Assembly: GCA_030447945.1 (NCBI GenBank)
Contig: JAUJNV010000096.1
Location: 1 to 11,468 of the forward strand
Source: Fimbriimonas sp.
GTDB taxonomy: Bacteria; Armatimonadota; Fimbriimonadia; Fimbriimonadales; Fimbriimonadaceae
DNA: 11,468 nt
Reading direction: 5' to 3'
Part shown: positions 1-6,752 of the stretch, piece by piece
Layout: each line of letters starts with the position of its first letter
Position numbering within the stretch: the first letter of the stretch is position 1
Made by a program: the position numbers and the translations under genes
The notes under the pieces: generated by a model
The model's input: the letters and a program-made list of their open reading frames with translations, nothing else
Databases searched by the model: none
What the model was told of the DNA's origin: nothing

Positions 1-435
1 GTCGACCGACAAGACCTTCGTCAACCGCGGCGAGGGAGCGCTGATTCCTCGGGTGCGCAGAAAGCGGCCGACGAGCCGGCGGTACACAGCCGACCCCGTG
101 GACAGAGTCTCGACATTCCTCGGAAAGGAAGGCTTGAGCCCGCTGACCGCCACTCCCCGGAAGCGCTTCCCCGCCGCATCGAGAAAACTCGCGCCTAGGG
201 CTGGCTCAGTGACGGCCCTCGTTACCCAGAAGCTCTCCCCGGCGCGGCCGATATCGATCCGTTGAAATCTGGTGCGCTTCAACGCGGGCCCGAAGCGGTG
301 GTCGACGGGCTGCCATCGGCCGCCGACGCGCCGGCCGATGATCAGGCCTTCCGAAGCGAGTAAAACGGGATCGGCCACCAAGGGTCGGTGTCCTCCCGCA
401 AGACAGATTACACCGAAGACAATGGAGAGGGGCAT
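1..435 (-). CDS. Partial orphan protein with hydrophobic N-terminus, 3' end outside window
   Basis: The minus strand is open from an ATG at 435 to the window edge (145 codons, no stop), so the C-terminus is missing. The first 15 residues are hydrophobic (MPLSIVFGVICLAGG), like a short signal peptide although without N-terminal lysine or arginine. The rest is rich in Arg, Gly and Val, with stretches such as LLASEGLIIGRR and GESFWVTRAV that could be beta strands. I do not recognise a family. The ATG is chosen because no other start lies upstream in frame before the divergent protease gene; no convincing SD precedes it. It is head-to-head with the gene starting at 524, leaving about 88 bp for both promoters. 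A 70-codon plus-strand ORF in the same place looks like a shadow. Confidence 0.55.
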   Translation of the reverse strand, partial: MPLSIVFGVICLAGGHRPLVADPVLLASEGLIIGRRVGGRWQPVDHRFGPALKRTRFQRIDIGRAGESFWVTRAVTEPALGASFLDAAGKRFRGVAVSGLKPSFPRNVETLSTGSAVYRRLVGRFLRTRGISAPSPRLTKVLSVD

Positions 436-523
436 CGCAGAATGATCATAGCTCCGGCGCGGCCGAAATCGGGAAAGGCCTCACCAAAAGAACCGATCCG
501 GCGGCACGCAGTCTAGTACCGTT

Positions 524-1669
524 ATGAGCCTCGCACAGGACGAACCCAAGAAGCCGGAAAGGGCCACGCACTCGCCGTGGTCGATCCAGATCGCGTCCGT
601 GGCGGGCATCCCGATCCGCATCCACTTCACGTTCGTCCTCGTCTTCGTCTGGATCGCTCTCGTGGGGCGGCGGCAGCAGGACTTCGGCTGGGGCCTGTTC
701 GTCCTCGCCTTCTTTTTCTGCGTGCTCCTGCACGAGCTGGGCCACGCCCTTACGGCGAAGCGGTACGGGGTCCAGACCCAGGACATCACCCTCTATCCAA
801 TCGGAGGGATCGCCATGCTCAAGGGCCGCCCGCAGCCTCGCGAAGAGCTTTGGATCGCGTTGGCGGGGCCGGCGGTGAACATGGTGATCGCTCTCCTCCT
901 TGTTCCAGTACTGCTCTTTGCCGACCGGGGGCTGCCGGGCTTCTCCCTCAACCTGGCGAACAAGACGTTCTTCCAGGCCCTCTTCCTCGGCAACCTCACC
1001 CTGGCCCTCTTTAATATGATCCCGGCCTTCCCCATGGACGGGGGCCGGGTGCTGCGCTCGATCCTCGCCCTCAACGTGCCGGAGGCCAAAGCCACGCGCA
1101 TCGCCGCGGGCATCGGCCAGATGCTCGCCATTGTCCTCGGCTTCGCCGCCCTCTTCGTTCCCGGCACGTTCGGCCTCTCATTGATGCTCGTCGCCTTCTT
1201 CGTGTTTCTCGGCGCGGGGCAGGAGGCGACCGCGTCGGTTACCCGCTCCTTCGTCTCCGGCCGCAAGGCATCGGACGCGATGCAGGTGCGGTTCAGGACG
1301 ATTCCGAACGGCGCAACGCTCGACGCCGCGGGAAAGATGCTCCTGGAGGGGTCGCAGCAAGACTTCCCGGTTGTCAACGGCGACGAGATCATCGGCATCC
1401 TCACGCGCGCCGACCTCGCGCGGGGTCTCGCCGCGGAGGGACCTTCCGCTTACGTTGCGGGCCACATGCGCCGCGACGTGCGCAACGTCTTACCCGAGGC
1501 CCCCCTGGAAGAAGTGATGGAGCTCCTCAGCGAGGGCAACCCGACACCGGTGCTCGTCATCGACGCCGATGAGCGGATGGTAGGCATGATCACCGCCGAA
1601 AACCTCGGCGAGTTCATCATGATCGAGCACGCGCGCTCCCAGTCGGGCTCCCCCGGCTACGCGAGATAG
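524..1669 (+). CDS. Site-2 protease family (M50) intramembrane metalloprotease with C-terminal CBS pair
   Basis: The product is 381 aa. It is an intramembrane zinc metalloprotease of the M50/site-2 protease group, which cleaves transmembrane segments of membrane-bound regulators. Visible features: a hydrophobic segment at about 35-47; the zinc motif HELGH at 70-74 (Glu71 catalytic); a conserved LAGPAVNM block at 113-120; a helix at about 119-132; the second metal motif [11 protein letters not shown] at 164-174 with Asp172 as third ligand; and further hydrophobic helices to about 230. After that come two CBS-like repeats at about 248-303 (ends [11 protein letters not shown]) and 310-367 (ends [10 protein letters not shown]), which usually bind adenine nucleotides and tune activity. 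Catalytic residues are intact, so it should be active. The 3' end converges on the GAF gene with a 22-bp gap. Substrate unknown. Confidence 0.93.
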   Translation: MSLAQDEPKKPERATHSPWSIQIASVAGIPIRIHFTFVLVFVWIALVGRRQQDFGWGLFVLAFFFCVLLHELGHALTAKRYGVQTQDITLYPIGGIAMLKGRPQPREELWIALAGPAVNMVIALLLVPVLLFADRGLPGFSLNLANKTFFQALFLGNLTLALFNMIPAFPMDGGRVLRSILALNVPEAKATRIAAGIGQMLAIVLGFAALFVPGTFGLSLMLVAFFVFLGAGQEATASVTRSFVSGRKASDAMQVRFRTIPNGATLDAAGKMLLEGSQQDFPVVNGDEIIGILTRADLARGLAAEGPSAYVAGHMRRDVRNVLPEAPLEEVMELLSEGNPTPVLVIDADERMVGMITAENLGEFIMIEHARSQSGSPGYAR

Positions 1670-1691
1670 CCGTCCCGCGCCGACATCGTCG

Positions 1692-2144
1692 CTAGCCTTG
1701 CCACCGCTCGGCCAGGGCTTCGGCGACGCGCTCCAGCATCTCTTCGTCGCTCCGGTCGAACGCGCCGACCTGGTGCCCGTCGATATCGATCTGCCCTAGC
1801 ACCCGACCATCTTTGCGGATCAACACGACGATCTCCGAGCGGGTCTGCGCGCTGCACGAGAGGTAGTTCGTCAGCTCCCGCACGTCGTCGACTACCTGAT
1901 TCCGATCCTCTGCGACAGCCGTCCCGCAGACGCCCCGGCCCACGGGGATGCGGTCGTGGTCCGTCGCCGCGCCCACGTACTCGTCCAAGACGAGCTCGTC
2001 CCCCTCCAGACGGTAGACACCGCTCCAGTCGTAGCCGGGTAGCGCGTCGAGCAGACGCATCGCCTTCTGCCGTAGCTCCGCCCCCCGCTCGTTGCCCTGA
2101 GTGAGGGCATGAAGAATCTCGTCGGCCTTATCGGAATGGATCAT
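1692..2144 (-). CDS. GAF domain protein, free methionine-(R)-sulfoxide reductase-like
   Basis: The product is 150 aa, a single GAF domain. The order WSGVYRL, RIPVGRGVCGTAVAE, YLSCSA, SEIVVLI and LGQIDIDGH matches fRMsr-type GAF proteins (E. coli YebR family), which reduce free methionine-R-sulfoxide in the cytoplasm. By spacing, Cys97 matches the catalytic cysteine (Cys118 in E. coli) and Cys73, in GVCGTA, matches Cys94. The position of the third cysteine (Cys84) is His63 or a neighbour here, so one of the usual three is missing. It may work with two cysteines or be a GAF sensor. I chose the ATG at 2144 over an in-frame TTG at 2168 because the extra residues are Arg/Gly-rich and lie outside the domain. 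It is divergent from the reductase at 2321 and convergent with the protease gene. Confidence 0.85.
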   Translation of the reverse strand: MIHSDKADEILHALTQGNERGAELRQKAMRLLDALPGYDWSGVYRLEGDELVLDEYVGAATDHDRIPVGRGVCGTAVAEDRNQVVDDVRELTNYLSCSAQTRSEIVVLIRKDGRVLGQIDIDGHQVGAFDRSDEEMLERVAEALAERWQG

Positions 2145-2173
2145 ACACCGCCGGCGCCCCGCCGGCAAACGCT

Positions 2174-2179
2174 ATTCTA
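2174..2179 (-). promoter_or_regulatory. Possible -10 box for the GAF gene
   Basis: The minus strand reads TAGAAT here, ending about 30 nt before the GAF start codon at 2144, which would give a leader of about 23 nt. The best upstream match (TTGGAG) is only about 14 nt away, so the -35 is poor. Inference from motif and position only. Confidence 0.25.
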
Positions 2180-2305
2180 TCTCGGCCAAGTCACTCCAAA
2201 CATACGGTCACGCCACCAGCCCGAGGTACCGTGGATGATCCATGACGTAACGCACGATCGCATGCCTGCTGGGCGGCTGGCGGGTCGTCGGCGGCACAGG
2301 AAACG

Positions 2306-2311
2306 TAGAAT
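2306..2311 (+). promoter_or_regulatory. Possible -10 box for a leaderless reductase transcript
   Basis: TAGAAT ends 9 nt before the reductase ATG at 2321. If it works as a -10, transcription would begin at or next to the ATG, giving a leaderless mRNA. This fits the absence of an SD sequence before that start. No -35 is visible at normal spacing. The same hexamer occurs in the opposite direction at 2174-2179 in this divergent intergenic region. Confidence 0.3.
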
Positions 2312-2320
2312 CTCCTGGTT

Positions 2321-3313
2321 ATGGCGGAACGGGTGGACGTGACGGTTATTGGCGGGGGGCCGTGCGGGCTCTTCGCGAGCTTTTACGCGGGGCTGCGCGG
2401 GATGTCGGTGCGTATCGTCGACTCGCTCCCGGAGTTGGGTGGGCAGCTGACGGCGCTCTACCCGGAAAAGTACGTCTACGACATGCCCGGCTTCCCCAAG
2501 GTGCTCGCGAAGGACCTTGCGCGCGAGCTTATCCAGCAGGGCACAGAGTTCAAGCCCGACCTCGTGTTGGGCGACACCGCCACCGCGCTGGAGAAGGACG
2601 ACGAGGGCTATACCCTCCGCACCGCCAAGGGCTTTGTGCTTCCCACCCGCACCGTCATCGTCTCCGCTGGGGCCGGCGCGTTCTCGCCGACGAAGATAGG
2701 CATCGCCCGGGAGGAGGAGTTCGAAGGGAGCGGCATCTACTACGGCGTGCGGGACAAGTCGATCTTCCGGGGCCAGAAGCTTGTGATCGTGGGCGGGGGC
2801 GACAGCGCCTTCGACTGGGCGATGAACCTGCACGACATCGCCGACGAGATCACCCTCGTTCACCGCCGCGACGTCTTCCGGGCGCACGAGGACTCGGTTT
2901 CCAAGGTGCGCGCGAGTCGGGTCGGGATGAAGCTATTTTGCACCGTGAAGGAGCTTCACGGCAACGGCCACCTCGAGGCCGTCACTCTGGAGAACTGCCA
3001 GACGGGCGAGGCCGAGCACTTCCCCGCCGACGCCGTGATCGTCAACGTCGGATTCAAGTCCAGCCTCGGCCCCCTGAAGGAGTGGGGCATGGAGATTGTC
3101 AAGAACCAGATCGTGGTGGACGACAAGTACGAGACGAACCTCCCGGGCGTCTTCGCCGTGGGTGACGTCTGCGCCTTTCCCGGCAAGATCAAGCTCATCG
3201 CCACCGGCGTCGGCGAAGCCGCAACCGCCGTGTGCTTCGCCAAGACCCGACTTGACCCGGCGGCCAAGCTTTTCCCCGGCCATTCGTCCGATATCGAAAT
3301 GCCGAGTGGCTAG
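2321..3313 (+). CDS. Ferredoxin-NADP(+) reductase, thioredoxin-reductase-like (type 2)
   Basis: The product is 330 aa, a cytoplasmic FAD flavoprotein moving electrons between NADPH and ferredoxin. FAD-binding site: VIGGGPCG at 9-16, followed by ELGGQLTALYPEKYVYDMPG (38-57), typical of this class. NADPH domain: VIVGGGDSAFDW at 155-166 and HRRDVFRA at 181-188, the arginines expected to hold the 2'-phosphate. The FAD closing motif is GVFAVGDV at about 276-283, and the C-terminal PGHSSD (319-324) is the extension that separates these enzymes from thioredoxin reductase. The redox-active CxxC of thioredoxin reductase is absent, which supports ferredoxin reductase. Length is normal and no residue looks damaged. 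No SD precedes the ATG. The next gene follows after 45 bp on the same strand and may be cotranscribed. Confidence 0.93.
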   Translation: MAERVDVTVIGGGPCGLFASFYAGLRGMSVRIVDSLPELGGQLTALYPEKYVYDMPGFPKVLAKDLARELIQQGTEFKPDLVLGDTATALEKDDEGYTLRTAKGFVLPTRTVIVSAGAGAFSPTKIGIAREEEFEGSGIYYGVRDKSIFRGQKLVIVGGGDSAFDWAMNLHDIADEITLVHRRDVFRAHEDSVSKVRASRVGMKLFCTVKELHGNGHLEAVTLENCQTGEAEHFPADAVIVNVGFKSSLGPLKEWGMEIVKNQIVVDDKYETNLPGVFAVGDVCAFPGKIKLIATGVGEAATAVCFAKTRLDPAAKLFPGHSSDIEMPSG

Positions 3314-3335
3314 ACCCTGGCTCTGAACGTATTTC

Positions 3336-3348
3336 CGTGGTGACCACG
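3336..3348. promoter_or_regulatory. Short dyad before the secretin-like gene
   Basis: CGTGG-TGA-CCACG is a perfect 5-bp inverted repeat (6 bp around a single central G) between the reductase stop codon and the start of the next gene. It could be an operator half-site pair or a small hairpin. Nothing else supports a role. Confidence 0.2.
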
Positions 3349-3358
3349 TCCCCCGGTG

Positions 3359-3916
3359 ATGGCAACGCCGCTGCTCGCTACCCTGCTTATCTGCGCTACC
3401 GCAGGAAGCCGCCAGGAGCCTTTCCCGGTTCTCATCAAGGCCGAGTTCTACTCGCTGCAAGAGAAGGGCCAGCTCCGGCTCTTCGGGGGCCGCGTGGAGA
3501 TTCGTCGGCAGCGTGACGGCAGCCACTCCGGGTACGTAGCACACCCCGAGAACCTGGATCGGGTCTTGGGGAAGCTCCGCGAAACGCGGAAGGCGCGCTG
3601 GCTCACCTCTCCCGCCGTGCGAACGCTCGAGGGCCTCGCAGCACAGGTGACGTGCGGATGCGGCGACGGAACGCTTACCCTCAGCGTCTCTCCGCACGCG
3701 GATAAAGGCGGACGAATGAGGTTATCGACGAAGATCTCCGTGCGACCGCTGAACGACGGCCCGGAGAAGCGCCGGTGGTCCTTTGACCGCGACATTACAG
3801 TCGACGACGGCAAGCCGGTGCTCCTCTATCTGAGCCGAGGCGTGCTGCCGAAGGAGCCGATCCTGGTGGTGCTGCGCGCGGAGCGCCTGCCCGATGAGAC
3901 ACTACCGTCGCGGTAG
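3359..3916 (+). CDS. Small exported protein resembling a lone secretin C-terminal domain (copy 1)
   Basis: The product is 185 aa from the ATG at 3359; a GTG at 3356 directly before it would add one residue. The hydrophobic N-terminus (MATPLLATLLICATAG) looks like a signal peptide. From about residue 63 the layout resembles the beta domain of secretins: a helix (NLDRVLGKLRETRKARWL), then TSPAVRTLEGLAAQVT at 83-98, TLTLSVSPHADKGGRMRLST at 105-124, a DITVDDGKPVLLYLSR strand pair at 145-160 and a final ILVVLRAERL strand at 168-177. Real secretins are far longer and carry N domains and a pore gate, both missing here. The comparison is by pattern only. A degenerate second copy lies downstream at 4070-4659, whose RTLDGKPA is even closer to the secretin signature. 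No SD is visible. Confidence 0.75.
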   Translation: MATPLLATLLICATAGSRQEPFPVLIKAEFYSLQEKGQLRLFGGRVEIRRQRDGSHSGYVAHPENLDRVLGKLRETRKARWLTSPAVRTLEGLAAQVTCGCGDGTLTLSVSPHADKGGRMRLSTKISVRPLNDGPEKRRWSFDRDITVDDGKPVLLYLSRGVLPKEPILVVLRAERLPDETLPSR

Positions 3917-4069
3917 TTCTATCGTCGCTCGGGGACGTAGTGGCTACCCCCGTGGGTCATCTCGCTCCTTCGCCTTTATGACGGACTACTCGTGGCGCAT
4001 TGGCGGCTCCAGCGTTCTGCCGGTGACGCGTTTAGAACGAACAGGCGCCGGCCCGCCGTCACTAGGGAT

Positions 4070-4659
4070 ATGGTATCGACCGCAGTCGCCGCTTTACTGC
4101 TCTGCGCCACCGGAGCAACCCGTGAAGCACCTGGGCAACTTGTCGTCAAGACGGACGTCTACGCGCTGCCGAGATCTCACAAGCTGGATCTTCCCGAGAG
4201 TCTCATTGAGGTCAAGCGGCAGACCGACCAGGAGTTCCATTGGCTACGTGGCCGACCCTGCGACAGTGAATCTCATTCTAGAAAGCTTGCGAGGGCAGAA
4301 CCGGGAGATTTGATGACGTCCCCTTCCGTCGGACTCTCGACGGGAAGCCGGCGATCATATTCGTGCCTCGCGAAGAGTTTTCCTGTACCTCAGTTCACCC
4401 CGCAGCCTCTTACCGAGGGAAGGATCAACAGCTACCAGGATCACTCGGGCAAGACTCTCGAAGAGATTTTCTGCCCCACTCTGGATCTGCGCCTGGGGAT
4501 TTGACAGAAGCTCTCCATGAATAATGCGAAGCCCGTTGTGATCCCTTCTGGAGGGCGGCGAGAAAGCCGAGGGAGCACACTCTGATCGTTCTGCGCGTCG
4601 AGCGGCTGAACGATGGATCGACACTGACGTCTCCGCAGATCCGGGCACGAAAGACGTAG
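4070..4659 (+). pseudogene. Frameshifted second copy of the secretin-like exported protein
   Basis: This is a tandem paralogue of the gene at 3359-3916, read through several frames. From the ATG at 4070 the N-terminus (MVSTAVAALLLCATGATRE) aligns with copy 1, then VVKTDVYALP matches VLIKAEFYSL and SLIEVKRQTD matches RVEIRRQRDG. A frame change near 4237 gives SIGYVADPATVNLILESLRG, matching SGYVAHPENLDRVLGKLRE. MTSPSV near 4312-4329 matches LTSPAV, and a further shift gives RTLDGKPAIIFVPREEF. Near 4517 MNNAKPVV matches VDDGKPVL, and another frame closes with TLIVLRVERLNDG and a TAG at 4657-4659. Total span is close to copy 1 (590 versus 558 bp), so nothing large is deleted. It is either a real pseudogene or an intact gene with base-calling errors. 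Confidence 0.7.
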
Positions 4660-4792
4660 CAGCAGGAGTTGCTGTTCCACCAGAAGCAACATGAGTCAAC
4701 CGTCCTATGAGATACTTCGCTGCACCTACCATTTGAGTGGCAACAGCCAATATGTAGAGCTGACCTGTTTTTGATAAAGTCGGTCGAACTCG

Positions 4793-6477
4793 TCAGGCAG
4801 AGCTACCACTGCTCAGCGTTGTACCGAGATCTTGCCTTAACCTCTCGCTGAGCTTGGCGGATACCAGGCTGCACGGCAGGAACGGCTGCGCCTCTGATCC
4901 GTGGCGGCCAATCGTCCGTACAGCGGGATGCCAGATGCAGATGTGCCTCCATTATGACCCTTTTGTCCTCGTCTTGAGCCTCGTTGACCATCCGCAGAAT
5001 CGCGTCCTGAGCGAGTCGGCGAGGAATAACTCAGAGCTGCTGCCGCAAGAAACAAACTCAACTCGAACTGACTGAGATTCTTGTCGATTTGGTCGTAAAG
5101 CATATCGGCAGACCTATTGCGGCACGTATAGACGCGAACTGCATTCCCTAACAATTGAGCACTTGCCCTGTCGTCCACTATTCGGGTTAAGCGTTGATTG
5201 CCCCAGATACCTTCATCCTTGAGCTTGCCCGAAGCTGCATCCCAACTCCAGTAAGCGAGCGAGGTCAGTGTCCAACTTGAAGTGCGGCTTGCCGGCTGCC
5301 TGTGCTGGCTTCAACAATAGCTTCCTTGTCCGGCAGATGACAGAGGACACTACTCCAGACGCTGAGTGCATCCTTACCGCGGGTGACCGAGCTCTCGAAG
5401 CACTCCATGATCACGCGCGATATGCTTGCTCTTCATCAAACTCAGCTCCGTCCAGAATCCTGAACAACTCTTGGCAAAGTTATCCTGGCTCTCCCACTTC
5501 TGCCCTCTCAATCCCCGCTCAGCAGGCATGCCAGCGATGAATAGGAGACGCTCACGGGGGCATGAGTCAACGCTCCCAACTAGTTCCCGAAACTCGCTGG
5601 AACTCCTCCTGCTCTCAACTTCCTTATCCAAGGTTTAGAAAGTACGACTTGGTATCATTGAAGGTGAGGTTGAAGAAGAATACAGGTCCGCGGCTTGCCT
5701 GTACGCTGCCTCGCTTGATTGGGAAACTTCGCGAAAAGCCACAGTTCATCCACCCATAACAACCTTGATACATTGCGGCCAAAGACACATCATGAGGAAG
5801 GAGATAAAGGTCAGCGAACACGAAGGAGGGGTCGCAGCCAACCGGCAGGCCAATCTTGCTTGGGAACAGTGCTTCTAGATGCTGGGACATGCGCTCAACG
5901 AGCAGTTCATAGAACTTCCTGCTTCGCCTGGCGACAGTATGGTTGATCCACCAGCTTATCGTGATGCACGAAGTCATAGAAGCGGGCGATATCCATCGTA
6001 AAGCCCACGCGCAAATTCTTGTCACTTCTTCCCTGGCACGTCTTGACGGGGCCAGGCGTTCATTGTTGAACACGCGCCATCTGTCCCTCCCGCCTTCTTC
6101 TTCCGATACTTCTTCGGAAGCTCCTCAGAGAACCGAAACGAGTAGCAGTGCTCGGCCCCGACTCCTCTGGAGACCGCTGCAAACTGCTTCCCAAGTAGGT
6201 CCCACGTCGCATGTGACACCACCGACATGCGACTGAACTTGCGCACATCCAAACTCTTCTTCGGACCAACAATAACATTGCCCCTTGGTGTGCTTCCACT
6301 TCGGAAGCTACGAAGAACAATGTCGGTAAGCTTTTGCTGGACTTCCGCATCCTCAAGGACCAAGGTTAAGGGTAAAGCCTTGGGCACGGGCATCGTGTCC
6401 AGGTTAATCACCGTGTCCCGCAGTGCGCAGCGACGCTTCTCGATCTATGGTGGGCTGAGTAGGTAATGCGTCCTCAT
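4793..6477 (-). pseudogene. Frameshifted reverse transcriptase, Abi/UG/DRT-like
   Basis: Read on the minus strand through several frames this is a polypeptide of about 550 aa. RT motifs occur in order: motif A MDIARFYDFVHHDKL (about 5951-5996), motif B GLPVGCDPSFVFADLYLLP (about 5795-5853), motif C WVDELWLFAK (about 5729-5756, in place of YxDD) and motif D FFNLTFNDTKS (about 5650-5690). The distance from motif B to motif C fits an RT palm. The N-terminal part starts at an ATG at 6477, with an in-frame TAG at 6445-6447, and includes KLTDIVLRSFRSG. The C-terminal third is helical: YDQIDKNLSQFELSLFLAAA and ILRMVNEAQDEDKRVIMEAH. The single-protein architecture with a helical tail recalls Abi/UG defence RTs (AbiA, AbiK, DRT). 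No maturase, Cas1 or group II intron structure was seen. It may be intact in vivo, because the whole tract is frameshifted. Confidence 0.72.
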
Positions 6478-6752
6478 CAGCGGTATTGAGGCCGCTTGAC
6501 TTCAGATCATCCCGGCCTCAACCCCTACGCAGATATTTATGTGGGTGGAGCTTCATAAGCAGGTATCTCCACTGGCCATTCTGCGGTACTAAGCTCTGGT
6601 CCATCTCGATTGACGCCTGTCTGCTATGCCGTGCCGATGGTCTCTCGGTTCCCGCTGCCATATGTGCTCGCAGCTCCAATTGGAACCGCGATACCAGCAA
6701 CACTGTTGCTCCTTCCGAGAGCGGCGCGAAGGCCGCCGGAAGGAGCCGCTGC
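6478..6752. other. Divergent intergenic region between the RT and the membrane protein
   Basis: No gene could be supported here on either strand. It should hold the promoters of both flanking genes. It contains GTGGAG (6545-6550) paired with CTCCAC (6567-6572) across a 16-nt loop, and the strong SD-pairing hairpin listed separately. Several defence RTs use a structured RNA encoded next to the RT gene. This gap is the natural place to look for one, but I see no direct evidence for it. Confidence 0.4.
6708..6746 (+). promoter_or_regulatory. Hairpin pairing the Shine-Dalgarno of the DUF4173-like gene
   Basis: GCTCCTTCC (6708-6716) is perfectly complementary to GGAAGGAGC (6738-6746). Inside it, GCGGC (6721-6725) pairs with GCCGC (6732-6736) around a 6-nt loop. 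The 3' arm contains AGGAG (6741-6745), the SD of the gene starting at 6753, at 7-nt spacing. Folded, the RNA would hide the SD, which suggests translational control by an RNA thermometer, a ligand or a protein. The pairing is seen; the regulation is inferred. Confidence 0.45.

Noticed and set aside
53..265. 70-codon plus-strand ORF
   Set aside because: The opposite strand is open for 145 codons with a signal-like start; the plus ORF is Arg/Pro-rich and shows no motif.
1654..1672. CGGCTA...TAGCCG hairpin over the protease stop codon as a terminator
   Set aside because: The stem is only 6 bp, contains the stop codon and has no following T-run; not enough to call a terminator.
2177..2887. 236-codon minus-strand ORF
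   Set aside because: It lies antisense to the ferredoxin reductase, whose FAD and NADP motifs are clear. Its composition is that of a high-GC shadow frame with no recognisable motif.
2933..3697. 254-codon minus-strand ORF
   Set aside because: Antisense across the end of the reductase and the start of the secretin-like gene; no domain or signal visible.
4355..4750. 131-codon minus-strand ORF as part of the reverse transcriptase
   Set aside because: It lies antisense to the second secretin-like copy, whose C-terminal motif (TLIVLRVERL) is clear on the plus strand. The RT reading ends near 4793-4803.
4793..6752. Retron or group II intron
   Set aside because: No msr/msd inverted repeats, maturase X domain, endonuclease domain or intron domain V structure could be recognised around the RT motifs.
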